A stretch of 13,098 nt of DNA from an uncultured Clostridia bacterium. GTDB lineage: Bacteria; Bacillota; Clostridia; Oscillospirales; Oscillospiraceae. The DNA lies in assembly GCA_937858235.1 (NCBI GenBank), contig CALLZZ010000508.1, positions 1-13,098 of the forward strand. Reading direction: 5' to 3'. The notes under the pieces are model-generated. The model was not told the DNA's origin. It made no database searches and was given only the letters and a program-made list of their open reading frames with translations. A program made the position numbers and the translations under genes. Below, in pieces: positions 1-6,687 of this stretch (positions are counted from its first letter, which is position 1; every line of letters begins with the position of its first letter).

Positions 1-57
1 AAGCCGCTTTCCCCTCATCGGAGCTGAACAGCTAACGTATTTAAGCTGCTGGATATG

Positions 58-79
58 ACCGAATGGTTTCGGTGTTTTT
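58..79 (+). terminator. Short intrinsic terminator-like hairpin, + strand
   Basis: ACCGAA (58-63) pairs with TTCGGT (68-73) around a TGGT loop and is followed by GTTTTTC. The stem has only six pairs, but the tetraloop and T-run fit a small rho-independent terminator for a transcript entering from left of the window. No gene for that transcript is visible here. Confidence 0.4.
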
Positions 80-101
80 CAAGGAACACGAGAGAGATAG
101 A

Positions 102-141
102 AACCCCCCCTCACTTCTATAAAGGAAAAAGTGAGGGGGTT
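102..141 (-). terminator. Intrinsic terminator of the sigma-like gene
   Basis: A C-rich arm ending CCTCAC (102-114) pairs with GTGAGGGGGTT (131-141), giving an 11-pair stem with a slightly uneven C/G run. It lies eight bases past the stop codon of the leftward gene. Read on the minus strand it is followed by TTTCTATCTC, a weak U-rich tail. Confidence 0.7.
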
Positions 142-148
142 GAGCGGA

Positions 149-562
149 TTAATTTTCGATCATTCTCCGAAGTTTAAGCAGAATTCGTTTTTTCCTGTCG
201 TTAATGGTCTTTTGCGGTACAGAAATCATTGTGGAAAGCTCCCGCTCACTTTTCTCATTGAAAAACAGCTCATCGATAAGGGAGCGTTCATCCTCCGGCA
301 AGGATTGGAGAGCGATCCACAGTGCCTCCAGTTGCTCCTGCTGAATGAGCTTGTCCACGATGTCCGGCTGAACACGGACAATGAGGTAATCGATGTTGAC
401 ACCATCCTCTTGGAAGCGTTCCAGCGACAGCTCATTCTGGCGGATTAGCTTATTCTGATAGCGTTCTGCTTCCCGCTCTTTATGGTAGGCACGGTAAACG
501 GCCTCACTAACCGCTACACGCTGCTGTTTCACTACGATGGTATATTTTTTGTTCTCTGACAT
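149..562 (-). CDS. Sigma-70 region 4-like regulator of ICE type (137 aa)
   Basis: A small sigma-70-like protein of the kind often found near the excision/integration end of clostridial integrative elements. I start it at the ATG whose product begins MSENKKY, because GGAGG stands about eight bases upstream; the longer frame adds 40 residues with no binding site and unconvincing sequence. The N-terminal half (residues about 1-60) is basic and helical, with the stretch AYHKEREAERYQNKL. The C-terminal half reads as region 4: LPEDERSLIDELFF, then a helix-turn-helix around SERELSTMISVPQKTINDRKK, with a lysine/arginine-rich tail. I see no region 2, so it may be a phage/ICE-type activator rather than a full sigma factor. 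A strong terminator follows, so it closes its transcription unit. Family assignment is confident; the exact target promoters are unknown. Confidence 0.85.
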   Translation of the reverse strand: MSENKKYTIVVKQQRVAVSEAVYRAYHKEREAERYQNKLIRQNELSLERFQEDGVNIDYLIVRVQPDIVDKLIQQEQLEALWIALQSLPEDERSLIDELFFNEKSERELSTMISVPQKTINDRKKRILLKLRRMIEN

Positions 563-873
563 ATGCTTGTCCTCCAAATTTTCAAAATGTGATTGAAAAC
601 GAAGGACAAGAGGCGGTGACCGGCATCGGGGAATAATTTTGTTCAGTAAAAAAAGAGCGCACCTGTGGACATGACCGTCCATAAGTACGCTTTTATATAC
701 TTTTTCATGTTTTACCTGCTCTGGTGGTTCGTGCTGGTGCGCATAGTTATCCGCTGAGGAACATAGGCTTTTTTTAACAAATTACCTATGTACGTACCGG
801 TTATGCAGATGGCCTAATGTCGCTGCAGCAAATGCGCAGCGGTGTAGTCTGTATAGACCAACACATATAAAAT

Positions 874-900
874 CCCTCCAAACTTCACGGGTTTGGAGGG
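874..900 (-). terminator. Intrinsic terminator of the transporter operon
   Basis: CCCTCCAAAC (874-883) pairs perfectly with GTTTGGAGGG (891-900) around a seven-base loop. On the minus strand the stem is followed by ATTTTATATG, a U-rich tail, so it probably ends the leftward exporter operon. On the plus strand TTTC follows, so weak two-way action is possible. Confidence 0.75.
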
Positions 901-930
901 TTTCAAATGGTATTTAAGCATGTAAAGTGT

Positions 931-962
931 CCCGCCAAACTACCGTTTTTTTATATGGCGGG
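931..962 (-). repeat. Second inverted repeat after the transporter operon
   Basis: CCCGCCA (931-937) and TGGCGGG (956-962) form a seven-pair stem with an 18-base loop, between the last gene of the exporter operon and the 874-900 terminator. The plus-strand loop contains a run of T. It may be an mRNA 3'-end stabiliser or an upstream weak terminator. Its function is inferred from position only. Confidence 0.4.
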
Positions 963-1007
963 TAATTCACCGAAAAATTTGACATTTAGACAAAGGAGCA
1001 ATTCATC

Positions 1008-1304
1008 TTATTGTAGGAAATTCAAAAACAATGCCAGAATAATTATTCCAATCACGATCAGTATCAACACGACACTTATTATTGTAGAGATAATATTCAA
1101 AACACTACGGCTTTCGCTATTTTTCACGCAGACAATGGAAAGACAAAGCCCTGCCAGAATAAAAAGAATATTGGCCCCAGCCCAAATGCTGCGTACTCCA
1201 TCCGGCAAAGTGATTTTTAGCAAAATCGGAATAAAGGTTGCCAGCGGCAATACACTGACAATCAGTGCCGCAATGCTTGTTTTTTGAAATTTCTTATTTT
1301 CCAT
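1008..1304 (-). CDS. Small three-helix membrane protein, last gene of exporter operon (98 aa)
   Basis: I do not recognise the family. After a short basic N-terminus (MENKKFQK) there are three hydrophobic segments at about residues 11-31, 41-61 and 68-95. The first loop is short and contains PDGVRS; the second contains KNSESRS. There is no signal-peptidase or lipobox motif. The start is supported by GAGGTAAAAAG just before the ATG; that site includes the stop codon of the upstream permease, leaving a four-base gap and probable translational coupling. Co-expression with a LanFEG-type exporter suggests an accessory immunity or resistance protein, or a small regulator of the sensor kinase or transporter, but the sequence does not prove any of these. 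A generic DUF-type membrane protein carried along is the main alternative. Confidence 0.8.
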   Translation of the reverse strand: MENKKFQKTSIAALIVSVLPLATFIPILLKITLPDGVRSIWAGANILFILAGLCLSIVCVKNSESRSVLNIISTIISVVLILIVIGIIILALFLNFLQ

Positions 1305-1308
1305 CTTT

Positions 1309-2073
1309 TTACCTCATTTCTTTCTTTCCAAACTGTGTTACCGCCACGGTAAGCACCAATGCAAAGATCAGGACGGCACAGGGCAGGAATGGAAACAGCT
1401 CAAAGGCTATTCCTGCGATATTCGTTGTAAATTCGTGCAGCGAGCAGGACACCAGATAGCCACTGTAGCAATATGGATAGACAATCCATAGCGGCGTGTT
1501 GGCGACCAAGACGCCGGGAATGACAAGGAGCAGATTCAGTCCGACGGACAGCAGCGGTTTTTCAAACAACACCGTAACAGCCCACATGGTTGCCACGCTG
1601 GGCAGCATAGTAAGAAACAGCCCCGCACACCACTTGAGCAGGTAAAGGACAGGCAGTGTTTCGGTGATTCCCATGGTGCTTGTCGCAATCAATCCGGCAG
1701 CAACAAATACCGCAAGGAACACAATCATTTCCATGAACAAGTAGAACATCAGCACACAAAACTTTGCCAGAGAAAGCGCATAACGGCTGACCGGCAGAGC
1801 CAGCATTTTCAGGATGCCGTTATTCTGCGTTTCCCGTCCGGCAATCATAACACAAACGACGATCATGCTGAGCGGAAGCAGATAATAGGCATAGACCAGT
1901 GCACTTTGAATGAACATGGCTGGCCACGCATTGGTATACTCCGGCGTGAAATAGCTGCTCAAATTCGCAATCCCGGATGCTACCACCAATAACGGGGCAA
2001 CAAAAATCAAGGGAATGATTTTTGAGCGCTTCACTTTCATAAACTCAATTTTAAGCAGTTCTAAAAAACTCAT
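1309..2073 (-). CDS. Lantibiotic-protection ABC transporter permease, LanG/MutG type (254 aa)
   Basis: One of two membrane subunits of an ABC-2-type exporter that clears cationic antimicrobial peptides from the cytoplasmic membrane. The start MSFLELLKIEFMKVKRSK is typical of this family: a cytoplasmic amphipathic helix precedes the first membrane span (about residues 18-36). About six hydrophobic segments follow, at roughly 52-80, 94-130, 142-168, 172-198 and 220-246. The conserved cytoplasmic stretch GRETQNNGILKMLALPVSR (about 79-97) is the usual ATPase-coupling region of these permeases. The length of about 250 aa is normal. The ATG is preceded by GGAGGGAGG, which overlaps the stop of the upstream permease gene; the gap is 15 bases. 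LanG is assigned from order (F-E-G) and general resemblance, so E/G naming could be exchanged. The class is confident and the peptide substrate is unknown. Confidence 0.88.
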   Translation of the reverse strand: MSFLELLKIEFMKVKRSKIIPLIFVAPLLVVASGIANLSSYFTPEYTNAWPAMFIQSALVYAYYLLPLSMIVVCVMIAGRETQNNGILKMLALPVSRYALSLAKFCVLMFYLFMEMIVFLAVFVAAGLIATSTMGITETLPVLYLLKWCAGLFLTMLPSVATMWAVTVLFEKPLLSVGLNLLLVIPGVLVANTPLWIVYPYCYSGYLVSCSLHEFTTNIAGIAFELFPFLPCAVLIFALVLTVAVTQFGKKEMR

Positions 2074-2088
2074 TTCAATCCTCCCTCC

Positions 2089-2814
2089 TTATTCATAGCG
2101 CAGATGCTTTGCCATCCACAGCCCTGCCCCAAAGAAAAGGATTGTTTCCACCAAAGAAACAAGGATAACCGTGTTATCCGGCTGTGCGCTCATGGCAACT
2201 GCTGGCTTTAGCATCACGACAAAGGGGTGGATCATCAGCAAAGCAACTTTCGAGTTTGCCAAGGCCATTCCGCTTAAAAATCCCGCAACTCCAATACCGA
2301 GAGGAACCCACATATTTTCAAACCGGGAAGAGATTAAAATCATAAAAGACAGCACAGGCATGGAGGTGATAAACGAATAAGCGGCAAATCGCACCAGCGT
2401 ACCCATCTCAAAGGTGTCTTGCGGAAGCTCGGTCATGCCAATATTCATCAGAGCCAGATTTTGCAGTGCAACAGCCGCCAGAAGCATCACGGTCAGGATC
2501 AAAAATTTGCAAAGGTACATCCCCGGAACGCTCATGGGCAGCATATACATCTTCTTGACCGCATTCCCCTTGAACTCCATGTTGTAGACCATGCAGGCGG
2601 CGACTACGATACCAAACATATTTAAGATCATGATCATGCCGTAGAGTTGGGTCAAAAGAACATCCATCGGAGCCAGCGGCAGGTTCAGCAGGGTATCTTT
2701 CCGCACAAGGAAATTGACAAAGGCGTATGCCGCTCCCAAAACGCCGACGGCCAGCAGCACAGGAATCACGCCTGTCCGCTTTTCTTTCCGCAGTTCGATT
2801 GCAAGTGCATTCAT
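2089..2814 (-). CDS. Lantibiotic-protection ABC transporter permease, LanE/MutE type (241 aa)
   Basis: The second membrane subunit of the peptide exporter. The N-terminus MNALAIELRKEKRTG is a charged cytoplasmic helix, followed by about six membrane segments at roughly 15-36, 56-78, 102-128, 142-162, 170-190 and 217-234. The loop after the second span, EFKGNAVKKMYMLPMS, resembles the coupling loop of ABC-2 lantibiotic-immunity permeases and parallels the equivalent loop in the next gene. Its ATG overlaps the stop of the ATPase gene as ATGA (2811-2814), the classic sign of translational coupling and fixed stoichiometry. With the ATPase and the following permease it would form an F2EG complex. 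Length is normal for the family, and no frameshift or missing part is seen. Confidence 0.88.
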   Translation of the reverse strand: MNALAIELRKEKRTGVIPVLLAVGVLGAAYAFVNFLVRKDTLLNLPLAPMDVLLTQLYGMIMILNMFGIVVAACMVYNMEFKGNAVKKMYMLPMSVPGMYLCKFLILTVMLLAAVALQNLALMNIGMTELPQDTFEMGTLVRFAAYSFITSMPVLSFMILISSRFENMWVPLGIGVAGFLSGMALANSKVALLMIHPFVVMLKPAVAMSAQPDNTVILVSLVETILFFGAGLWMAKHLRYE

Positions 2815-3575
2815 AGCTGTGCCCTCTGTTTTCTGGCTGCATTGTCCTTTTCTATCATGGAAAGGAACATTTCTTCCAAATTGTCCGAGGCAAAACCGGC
2901 CTGCAGCGCACTCTGCCGCAACTCATCCAGACTGCCCTCGAACAGCAGGCGACCGTGGTTCAGAATGCCAATATCATCCGCCATCAGCTCGATTTCCGAC
3001 AGCATATGGGAAGAAATCAGCACGGTGCAATCATAAAGCTCCGGCAGAGATTTGATCAGATTACGAATTTCGTGGATGCCGGAGGGATCAAGGCCGTTGG
3101 TCGGTTCGTCCAATATGAGGATGGGCGGTCTGCCCAGCAGTGCTCCGGCAAGTCCCAGCCGCTGTTTCATGCCCAGCGAATATTTCTTTGCCAGTCGACC
3201 GCCAAACTCTGTGAGGCCAACCAGTTCCAATGCATCCTCTACCGCGCTTTCCGGCAGTTTCAAAATTCGGCGGATAATATCGAGGTTTTCACGCCCGGTC
3301 AGGTTGGCATAGAACGAGGGCGATTCGATAAAAGAACCGATCTCTTTCAGAACGGCCATCCGGTCATTTGGAAAGCGCTTCCCATCGATGATAAAGCTGC
3401 CCTTTGTGGGGGCCGTCAACCCCAGCAGCATTTTCATGGTGGTAGATTTCCCGGCACCGTTCGGCCCAAGAAAGCCATAAATGCTGCCTTTTCGGATATG
3501 AAGCGAAACACTGTTGACAGATGTGAAATTCTTATATCTTTTTGTCAACTGTTCTGTTGTAATCATGGTATCCAT
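2811..3575 (-). CDS. Lantibiotic-protection ABC transporter ATPase, LanF/BcrA type with E-loop (254 aa)
   Basis: ATP-binding subunit that powers the two permeases encoded downstream. Visible motifs are Walker A GPNGAGKST (37-45), signature SLGMKQR (133-139), Walker B LILDEP with D156/E157, a D-loop GLDP (161-164) and the switch histidine H190 in SSHML. The usual Q-loop glutamine is replaced by glutamate in FIESPSFY (E84); this E-loop is a known hallmark of lantibiotic-immunity LanF ATPases and argues against a general drug exporter. The C-terminal segment FASDNLEEMFLSMIEK is also usual for the BcrA/LanF group. I chose the ATG with AAAGGAG eight bases upstream; a second ATG three codons later is less well placed. 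It is the first gene of the leftward operon, divergent from a two-component system. C. difficile cprABC is a comparable system. Confidence 0.93.
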   Translation of the reverse strand: MDTMITTEQLTKRYKNFTSVNSVSLHIRKGSIYGFLGPNGAGKSTTMKMLLGLTAPTKGSFIIDGKRFPNDRMAVLKEIGSFIESPSFYANLTGRENLDIIRRILKLPESAVEDALELVGLTEFGGRLAKKYSLGMKQRLGLAGALLGRPPILILDEPTNGLDPSGIHEIRNLIKSLPELYDCTVLISSHMLSEIELMADDIGILNHGRLLFEGSLDELRQSALQAGFASDNLEEMFLSMIEKDNAARKQRAQL

Positions 3576-3637
3576 AAGAACATCTCCTTTCGATACTCTT
3601 ATGGTACAGCGTCAACCTGACATCTACATTCTCCTGT

Positions 3638-3658
3638 CCTTACTTTTACCTTACTTTT
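3638..3658. promoter_or_regulatory. 11-bp-period direct repeat, candidate response-regulator operator
   Basis: CCTTACTTTT occurs at 3638-3647 and again at 3649-3658, exactly one helical turn apart, in the 144-bp spacer between the exporter and the two-component system. OmpR-family regulators typically bind tandem half-sites with 10-11 bp spacing. Its centre lies about 55 bases upstream of the start sites I infer on both sides (near 3594 leftward and 3704 rightward), a position suited to activating both. Binding is inference. Confidence 0.5.
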
Positions 3659-3688
3659 TGCTGAACATCACACAAAACGGACATGCTT

Positions 3689-3697
3689 TGGTATAAT
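3689..3697 (+). promoter_or_regulatory. Extended -10 promoter for the two-component system
   Basis: TGGTATAAT (3689-3697) is a consensus extended -10 element (TGnTATAAT). The -35 region 17 bases upstream (about 3669-3674) is poor, which is common for extended -10 or activator-dependent promoters. GGAGGTG at 3708-3714 then serves the regulator ATG. The leader would be short, about 16 bases. Confidence 0.7.
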
Positions 3698-3719
3698 AGA
3701 TACAGTTGGAGGTGAAGGA

Positions 3720-4421
3720 ATGGATCAAACATTTTTACACACAAAAAAGCTCCTGCTTGTGGATGACGAGCCTGAGCTGCTTAAAATGGTAACCGCCATT
3801 TTAAAGGATGACGGTTTTGAAAATATTGTATCGGCCGCTTCTGTGAAAGAAGGCACCGCAGTTGCCGAAAGTGAAAAACCAGATTTAGCAATTTTGGATG
3901 TCATGCTGCCGGATGGAGACGGCTTTTCCCTGATGGAGCAAATGCGCTCTTTTACCGATGTACCGATCATTTTTTTGACAGCGAAGGACGAGGCTGCGGA
4001 TAAATTGGCCGGTCTTGGACTGGGAGCCGATGATTACATCGTAAAGCCTTTTATGGCACAGGAATTGTTACTGCGTGTTTATGCTGTTTTGCGTCGCTGC
4101 TACAAAGTGGATGGGAAGCTCCTGAAGCTGGACGGATGCACGGTTGATTTCAGCCGTGCCGAAGTTCATAAAGCCGGTGAGGTTATCCCCCTGACTGCGA
4201 AGGAACATACTCTTTTGGAAACCCTTGCACACAATGAGGGCAAAATTGTTTCCATAGATTCGCTTTGCGAAGCCCTTTGGGGTGACAATCCTTTCGGGTA
4301 TGAGAACAGCCTGAATGCCCATGTGCGGCGTATTCGTGAAAAAATTGAAGCAGATCCGTCAAATCCGGTTTCCCTGATTACAATCAAAGGGCTGGGCTAT
4401 AAGCTGAACATAAGGAAGTGA
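3720..4421 (+). CDS. OmpR-family response regulator of the peptide-resistance system (233 aa)
   Basis: DNA-binding regulator that should switch on the divergent exporter operon when phosphorylated by the kinase encoded next. The receiver domain (about 9-122) has the acidic pocket D15/D16 in LLVDDEPE, the phospho-acceptor D60 in LAILDVMLPDGDG, switch T87 and conserved K109 in DDYIVKPF. The winged-helix DNA-binding domain (about 133-231) has LTAKEHTLLETLAHNEGKIV, the recognition region NSLNAHVRRIREKIE and the closing wing ITIKGLGYKL. All key residues are present, so it looks functional. The ATG follows GGAGGTGAAGGA. The kinase gene starts four bases after its stop. NisR/SpaR/CprR-type regulators have the same neighbourhood, but I assign no symbol because the ligand is unknown. 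Confidence 0.93.
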   Translation: MDQTFLHTKKLLLVDDEPELLKMVTAILKDDGFENIVSAASVKEGTAVAESEKPDLAILDVMLPDGDGFSLMEQMRSFTDVPIIFLTAKDEAADKLAGLGLGADDYIVKPFMAQELLLRVYAVLRRCYKVDGKLLKLDGCTVDFSRAEVHKAGEVIPLTAKEHTLLETLAHNEGKIVSIDSLCEALWGDNPFGYENSLNAHVRRIREKIEADPSNPVSLITIKGLGYKLNIRK

Positions 4422-4425
4422 CGCC

Positions 4426-5799
4426 ATGAAAGCATTTGGAAAATATATCTCGAAGCATCTGGCATCCTTTGCCGCTTTTATCCTTGTGTTGGCGCTGCTC
4501 AATGTACTGGCCTTTGGTATTACGTTTCAGAGCGTTATTAGAAACGACTACGGAGATACCTCACCACAAAATATGTTGGAGGAAATCGCCGCCGCTTCGA
4601 CGGTAGAGGGTGTATCGGACGATGCCCGTCAAAAACTGGAGAGCGCTCATGTTTGGGCTATGTTCCTGAACCAGAACGGAAATCAGATTTGGGCTGTCAA
4701 TACGCCCGAAGACATTCCCAGAGATTACACGATTCAAGATGTCGCCCTCTTTTCCAAAGGGTATTTAAAGGACTATCCCATTTTTGTTTGGAACACGGAA
4801 GATGGTCTGCTGGTATTGGGCTATCCGAAAGACAGCTATACAAAGCTCACCAGCAACTATTTCTCTATCCATGCGATTCAAACGCTTCCGCTCTATATTA
4901 CCGGAATGCTGGCAGCCGACTTTTTATTGTTGTTTTTGGCCTATTTCTTTTCCAAGAGGAAAATTATCCGAAACACAGACCCGATCATTGATGCGATTGA
5001 GACGCTTTCCGATGGCAAGCCGGTATCGTTATCTATCGGAGGTGATTTATCGGAGGTTGCGGGAAGTATTAACAAAGCATCCCGTATTTTAAGCAGGCAA
5101 AATGAAGCAAGAGCCAACTGGATCAGCGGTGTTTCCCATGACATTCGCACACCACTGTCCATGATTTTGGGATACGCCGGACGTATTGCAGATAATAAGA
5201 CCATAAACAGCTCTGTAAAAGAGCAGGCTGAAATCGTGCGGCAGCAAAGCATCAAAATCAAAGATTTGGTGCAGGATTTGAATTTGGTATCGCAACTGGA
5301 ATACGAAATGCAGCCACTCCATAAGGAACCGGTGCGCTTCTCCAAACTTCTGCGGTCATACGCCGTGGAGCTGCTGAACGACGGGCTTTCCGAATTCTTT
5401 CCGGTGGAGGTTGAGATTAAGCCTGCCGCCGAAAACGCTATGCTGGAATGTGATTCCCGTTTGATTTTGCGGGCAATCAGTAATTTGGTACAAAACAGTA
5501 TCAAGCACAATTTGCAGGGCTGTAAGATTACGCTCACACTGGACAACTCCGCAACAGGCATCACGCTTACGGTTGCGGACAACGGCGTGGGCCTTTCGCC
5601 TGAAAAGCTGCGGGAACTGGGAGAAAAGCCGCACTACATGGAAAGCACGGACGAACGACTGAACCTGCGCCACGGCTTAGGGCTTCTATTGGTTCGGCAG
5701 ATTGTGGAAGCACACGGCGGCACCATGATCATTGAGAGTGAGCCTGAACAGGGATATCAAACGGCATTGTGCTTTCGGTTGCAAGCCGGTCAAAGCTAA
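4426..5799 (+). CDS. Membrane sensor histidine kinase of the peptide-resistance system (457 aa)
   Basis: Kinase partner of the preceding regulator. It has two membrane segments (about 13-37 and 155-176) flanking an extracellular sensor of roughly 115 residues, the layout of NisK/SpaK/CprK-type lantibiotic sensors rather than the loop-less BceS type. A HAMP-like linker (about 178-225) leads to the dimerisation domain with the phospho-acceptor H238 in SGVSHDIRTPLSM. The ATPase domain has the N box NLVQNSIKHN (353-362), G1 DNGVG (385-389) and G2 HGLGL (416-420), so it should be active. The start is set by AAGGAAG upstream and by the four-base gap to the regulator stop. The extracellular part has several acidic residues (EGVSDDARQK), which could contact cationic peptides; that is inference. 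Confidence 0.92.
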   Translation: MKAFGKYISKHLASFAAFILVLALLNVLAFGITFQSVIRNDYGDTSPQNMLEEIAAASTVEGVSDDARQKLESAHVWAMFLNQNGNQIWAVNTPEDIPRDYTIQDVALFSKGYLKDYPIFVWNTEDGLLVLGYPKDSYTKLTSNYFSIHAIQTLPLYITGMLAADFLLLFLAYFFSKRKIIRNTDPIIDAIETLSDGKPVSLSIGGDLSEVAGSINKASRILSRQNEARANWISGVSHDIRTPLSMILGYAGRIADNKTINSSVKEQAEIVRQQSIKIKDLVQDLNLVSQLEYEMQPLHKEPVRFSKLLRSYAVELLNDGLSEFFPVEVEIKPAAENAMLECDSRLILRAISNLVQNSIKHNLQGCKITLTLDNSATGITLTVADNGVGLSPEKLRELGEKPHYMESTDERLNLRHGLGLLLVRQIVEAHGGTMIIESEPEQGYQTALCFRLQAGQS

Positions 5800-5812
5800 T
5801 GCTAATAGTACT

Positions 5813-5842
5813 TTGAATTGATAAACCTGACAGAAACATTAT
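5813..5842 (+). promoter_or_regulatory. Possible promoter for the acetyltransferase genes
   Basis: TTGAAT (5813-5818) and CATTAT (5837-5842) are 18 bases apart, and AAAAGGAG precedes the next ATG. I see no terminator between the kinase and this gene, so read-through from the two-component system is an alternative. Moderate consensus only. Confidence 0.35.
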
Positions 5843-5869
5843 TTGTTTTTTTAAAAGGAGAAATATTTT

Positions 5870-6655
5870 ATGATAAATCAATTAAGAGCGGTAGAAGATA
5901 GTTATATGGAATTATTCTGCAAGAAAAAAGCAGTGCAAGATATCAGTTATTTTAGCAATCAGACTGTGTCAGAATTGTATGACCATAATTTTATTCTGTT
6001 AGAAAACATAAGCAATGAGACGGAAACAATTGAATTTATTCGCGAACAATTAAAAGCGCTGGCGCAGTCAGACAAAGATCATTTAAAAATTGTAATCCAC
6101 CCTGGAATTGAGGCTTCGAAAGGATTTTACGATGCCATGAATGATTTAGGGTTTGATGTGGACGATCTTTACTATATGACAGCGGATAAACATTCTGCAG
6201 GGGATTGGCATGGAAATGATAGCTGCAGGGTTAAAAAAGCAGTTACATCAGAAGAAATAAAAGCAGGAATAGATTGTGCCATAACTTATGCGGCGCAAAG
6301 AATGTCCCTTGAGTTATCCAGCAAGAAAGCGAACCAGAAAAAGGAACTTTATGAAAAGGGCTTGATGGATTTTTATATCTGTTATCACGAAGAGACTCCG
6401 ATCGGTTTTTGTGATTGGTATGAGAAGAATCAGATTGTTAAATTAGAAGAAGTTACAATATTAAACGAATATCAGGGCAAAGGGTTCGGAACAAATATGT
6501 TAAAAAAACTGCTTTATAAAGCCATAAAAGAGGAAAAGAAGCGGGTTTACATTGTTACGGATACAGGAGAAGCACATAATATATATCTGCAACTGGGATT
6601 TGAGGGAGTAGGTACGGAAACAGAATTGTTTTTAATGAAGAAAGATATGAAATAA
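5870..6655 (+). CDS. GNAT-family N-acetyltransferase (261 aa)
   Basis: Transfers an acetyl group from acetyl-CoA to an amine; the substrate cannot be read from sequence. The C-terminal half (about 165-258) is a GNAT fold: strand ETPIGFCDWY, strand KLEEVTILNEY, acetyl-CoA pyrophosphate loop QGKGFG (202-207) leading into helix TNMLKKLL, then strand RVYIVTD and the late AHNIYLQLGFE motif typical of GNAT proteins. The N-terminal half (1-150) has no obvious motif and may be a degenerate second GNAT-like domain: it contains FYDAMNDLGFD, which resembles the same late motif. The ATG has AAAAGGAG nine bases upstream. The gene and its neighbours to 7720 are visibly richer in A+T than the preceding two-component genes, suggesting a different origin. 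It could act in antibiotic or metabolite modification. Confidence 0.85.
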   Translation: MINQLRAVEDSYMELFCKKKAVQDISYFSNQTVSELYDHNFILLENISNETETIEFIREQLKALAQSDKDHLKIVIHPGIEASKGFYDAMNDLGFDVDDLYYMTADKHSAGDWHGNDSCRVKKAVTSEEIKAGIDCAITYAAQRMSLELSSKKANQKKELYEKGLMDFYICYHEETPIGFCDWYEKNQIVKLEEVTILNEYQGKGFGTNMLKKLLYKAIKEEKKRVYIVTDTGEAHNIYLQLGFEGVGTETELFLMKKDMK

Positions 6656-6687
6656 AAGTATTTTGTTGACGAAAGGAGCGATTTACA

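Larger units (their letters stand above)
563..1007. other. Gene-poor spacer between ICE-type gene and transporter operon
   Basis: About 445 bases with no convincing gene. It holds a 21-codon leftward frame (643-708, product starting MKKYIKAYLW) with only a weak GCAGG upstream. It also holds CATAGG/CCTATG inverted hexamers at 762-767 and 785-790, a CGCTGC/GCAGCG hairpin near 821-841, and the two hairpins listed separately at 874-900 and 931-962. A TATA-rich stretch near 690-702 could be the -10 of a leftward promoter for the sigma-like gene, but no clear -35 is present. Confidence 0.5.

Noticed and set aside
22..33. AGCTGAACAGCT imperfect palindrome near the left edge as an attachment or operator site
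   Set aside because: Only five paired bases with a two-base centre, and no second copy seen in the window.
563..682. 40-residue N-terminal extension of the sigma-like protein
   Set aside because: The extension has no ribosome site and unlikely composition, whereas the internal ATG has GGAGG at proper spacing and begins a typical family N-terminus.
907..1287. 126-codon rightward frame opposite the small membrane protein
   Set aside because: It is antisense to a gene with a clear ribosome site and operon position, and has no family features.
2955..3620. 221-codon rightward frame opposite the ABC ATPase
   Set aside because: It mirrors the ATPase coding strand, whose Walker A, signature and Walker B motifs are unmistakable.
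4941..5582. 213-codon leftward frame opposite the histidine kinase
   Set aside because: It is antisense to a complete kinase with H, N and G boxes; there is no binding site and composition is serine-rich as expected for an antisense frame.
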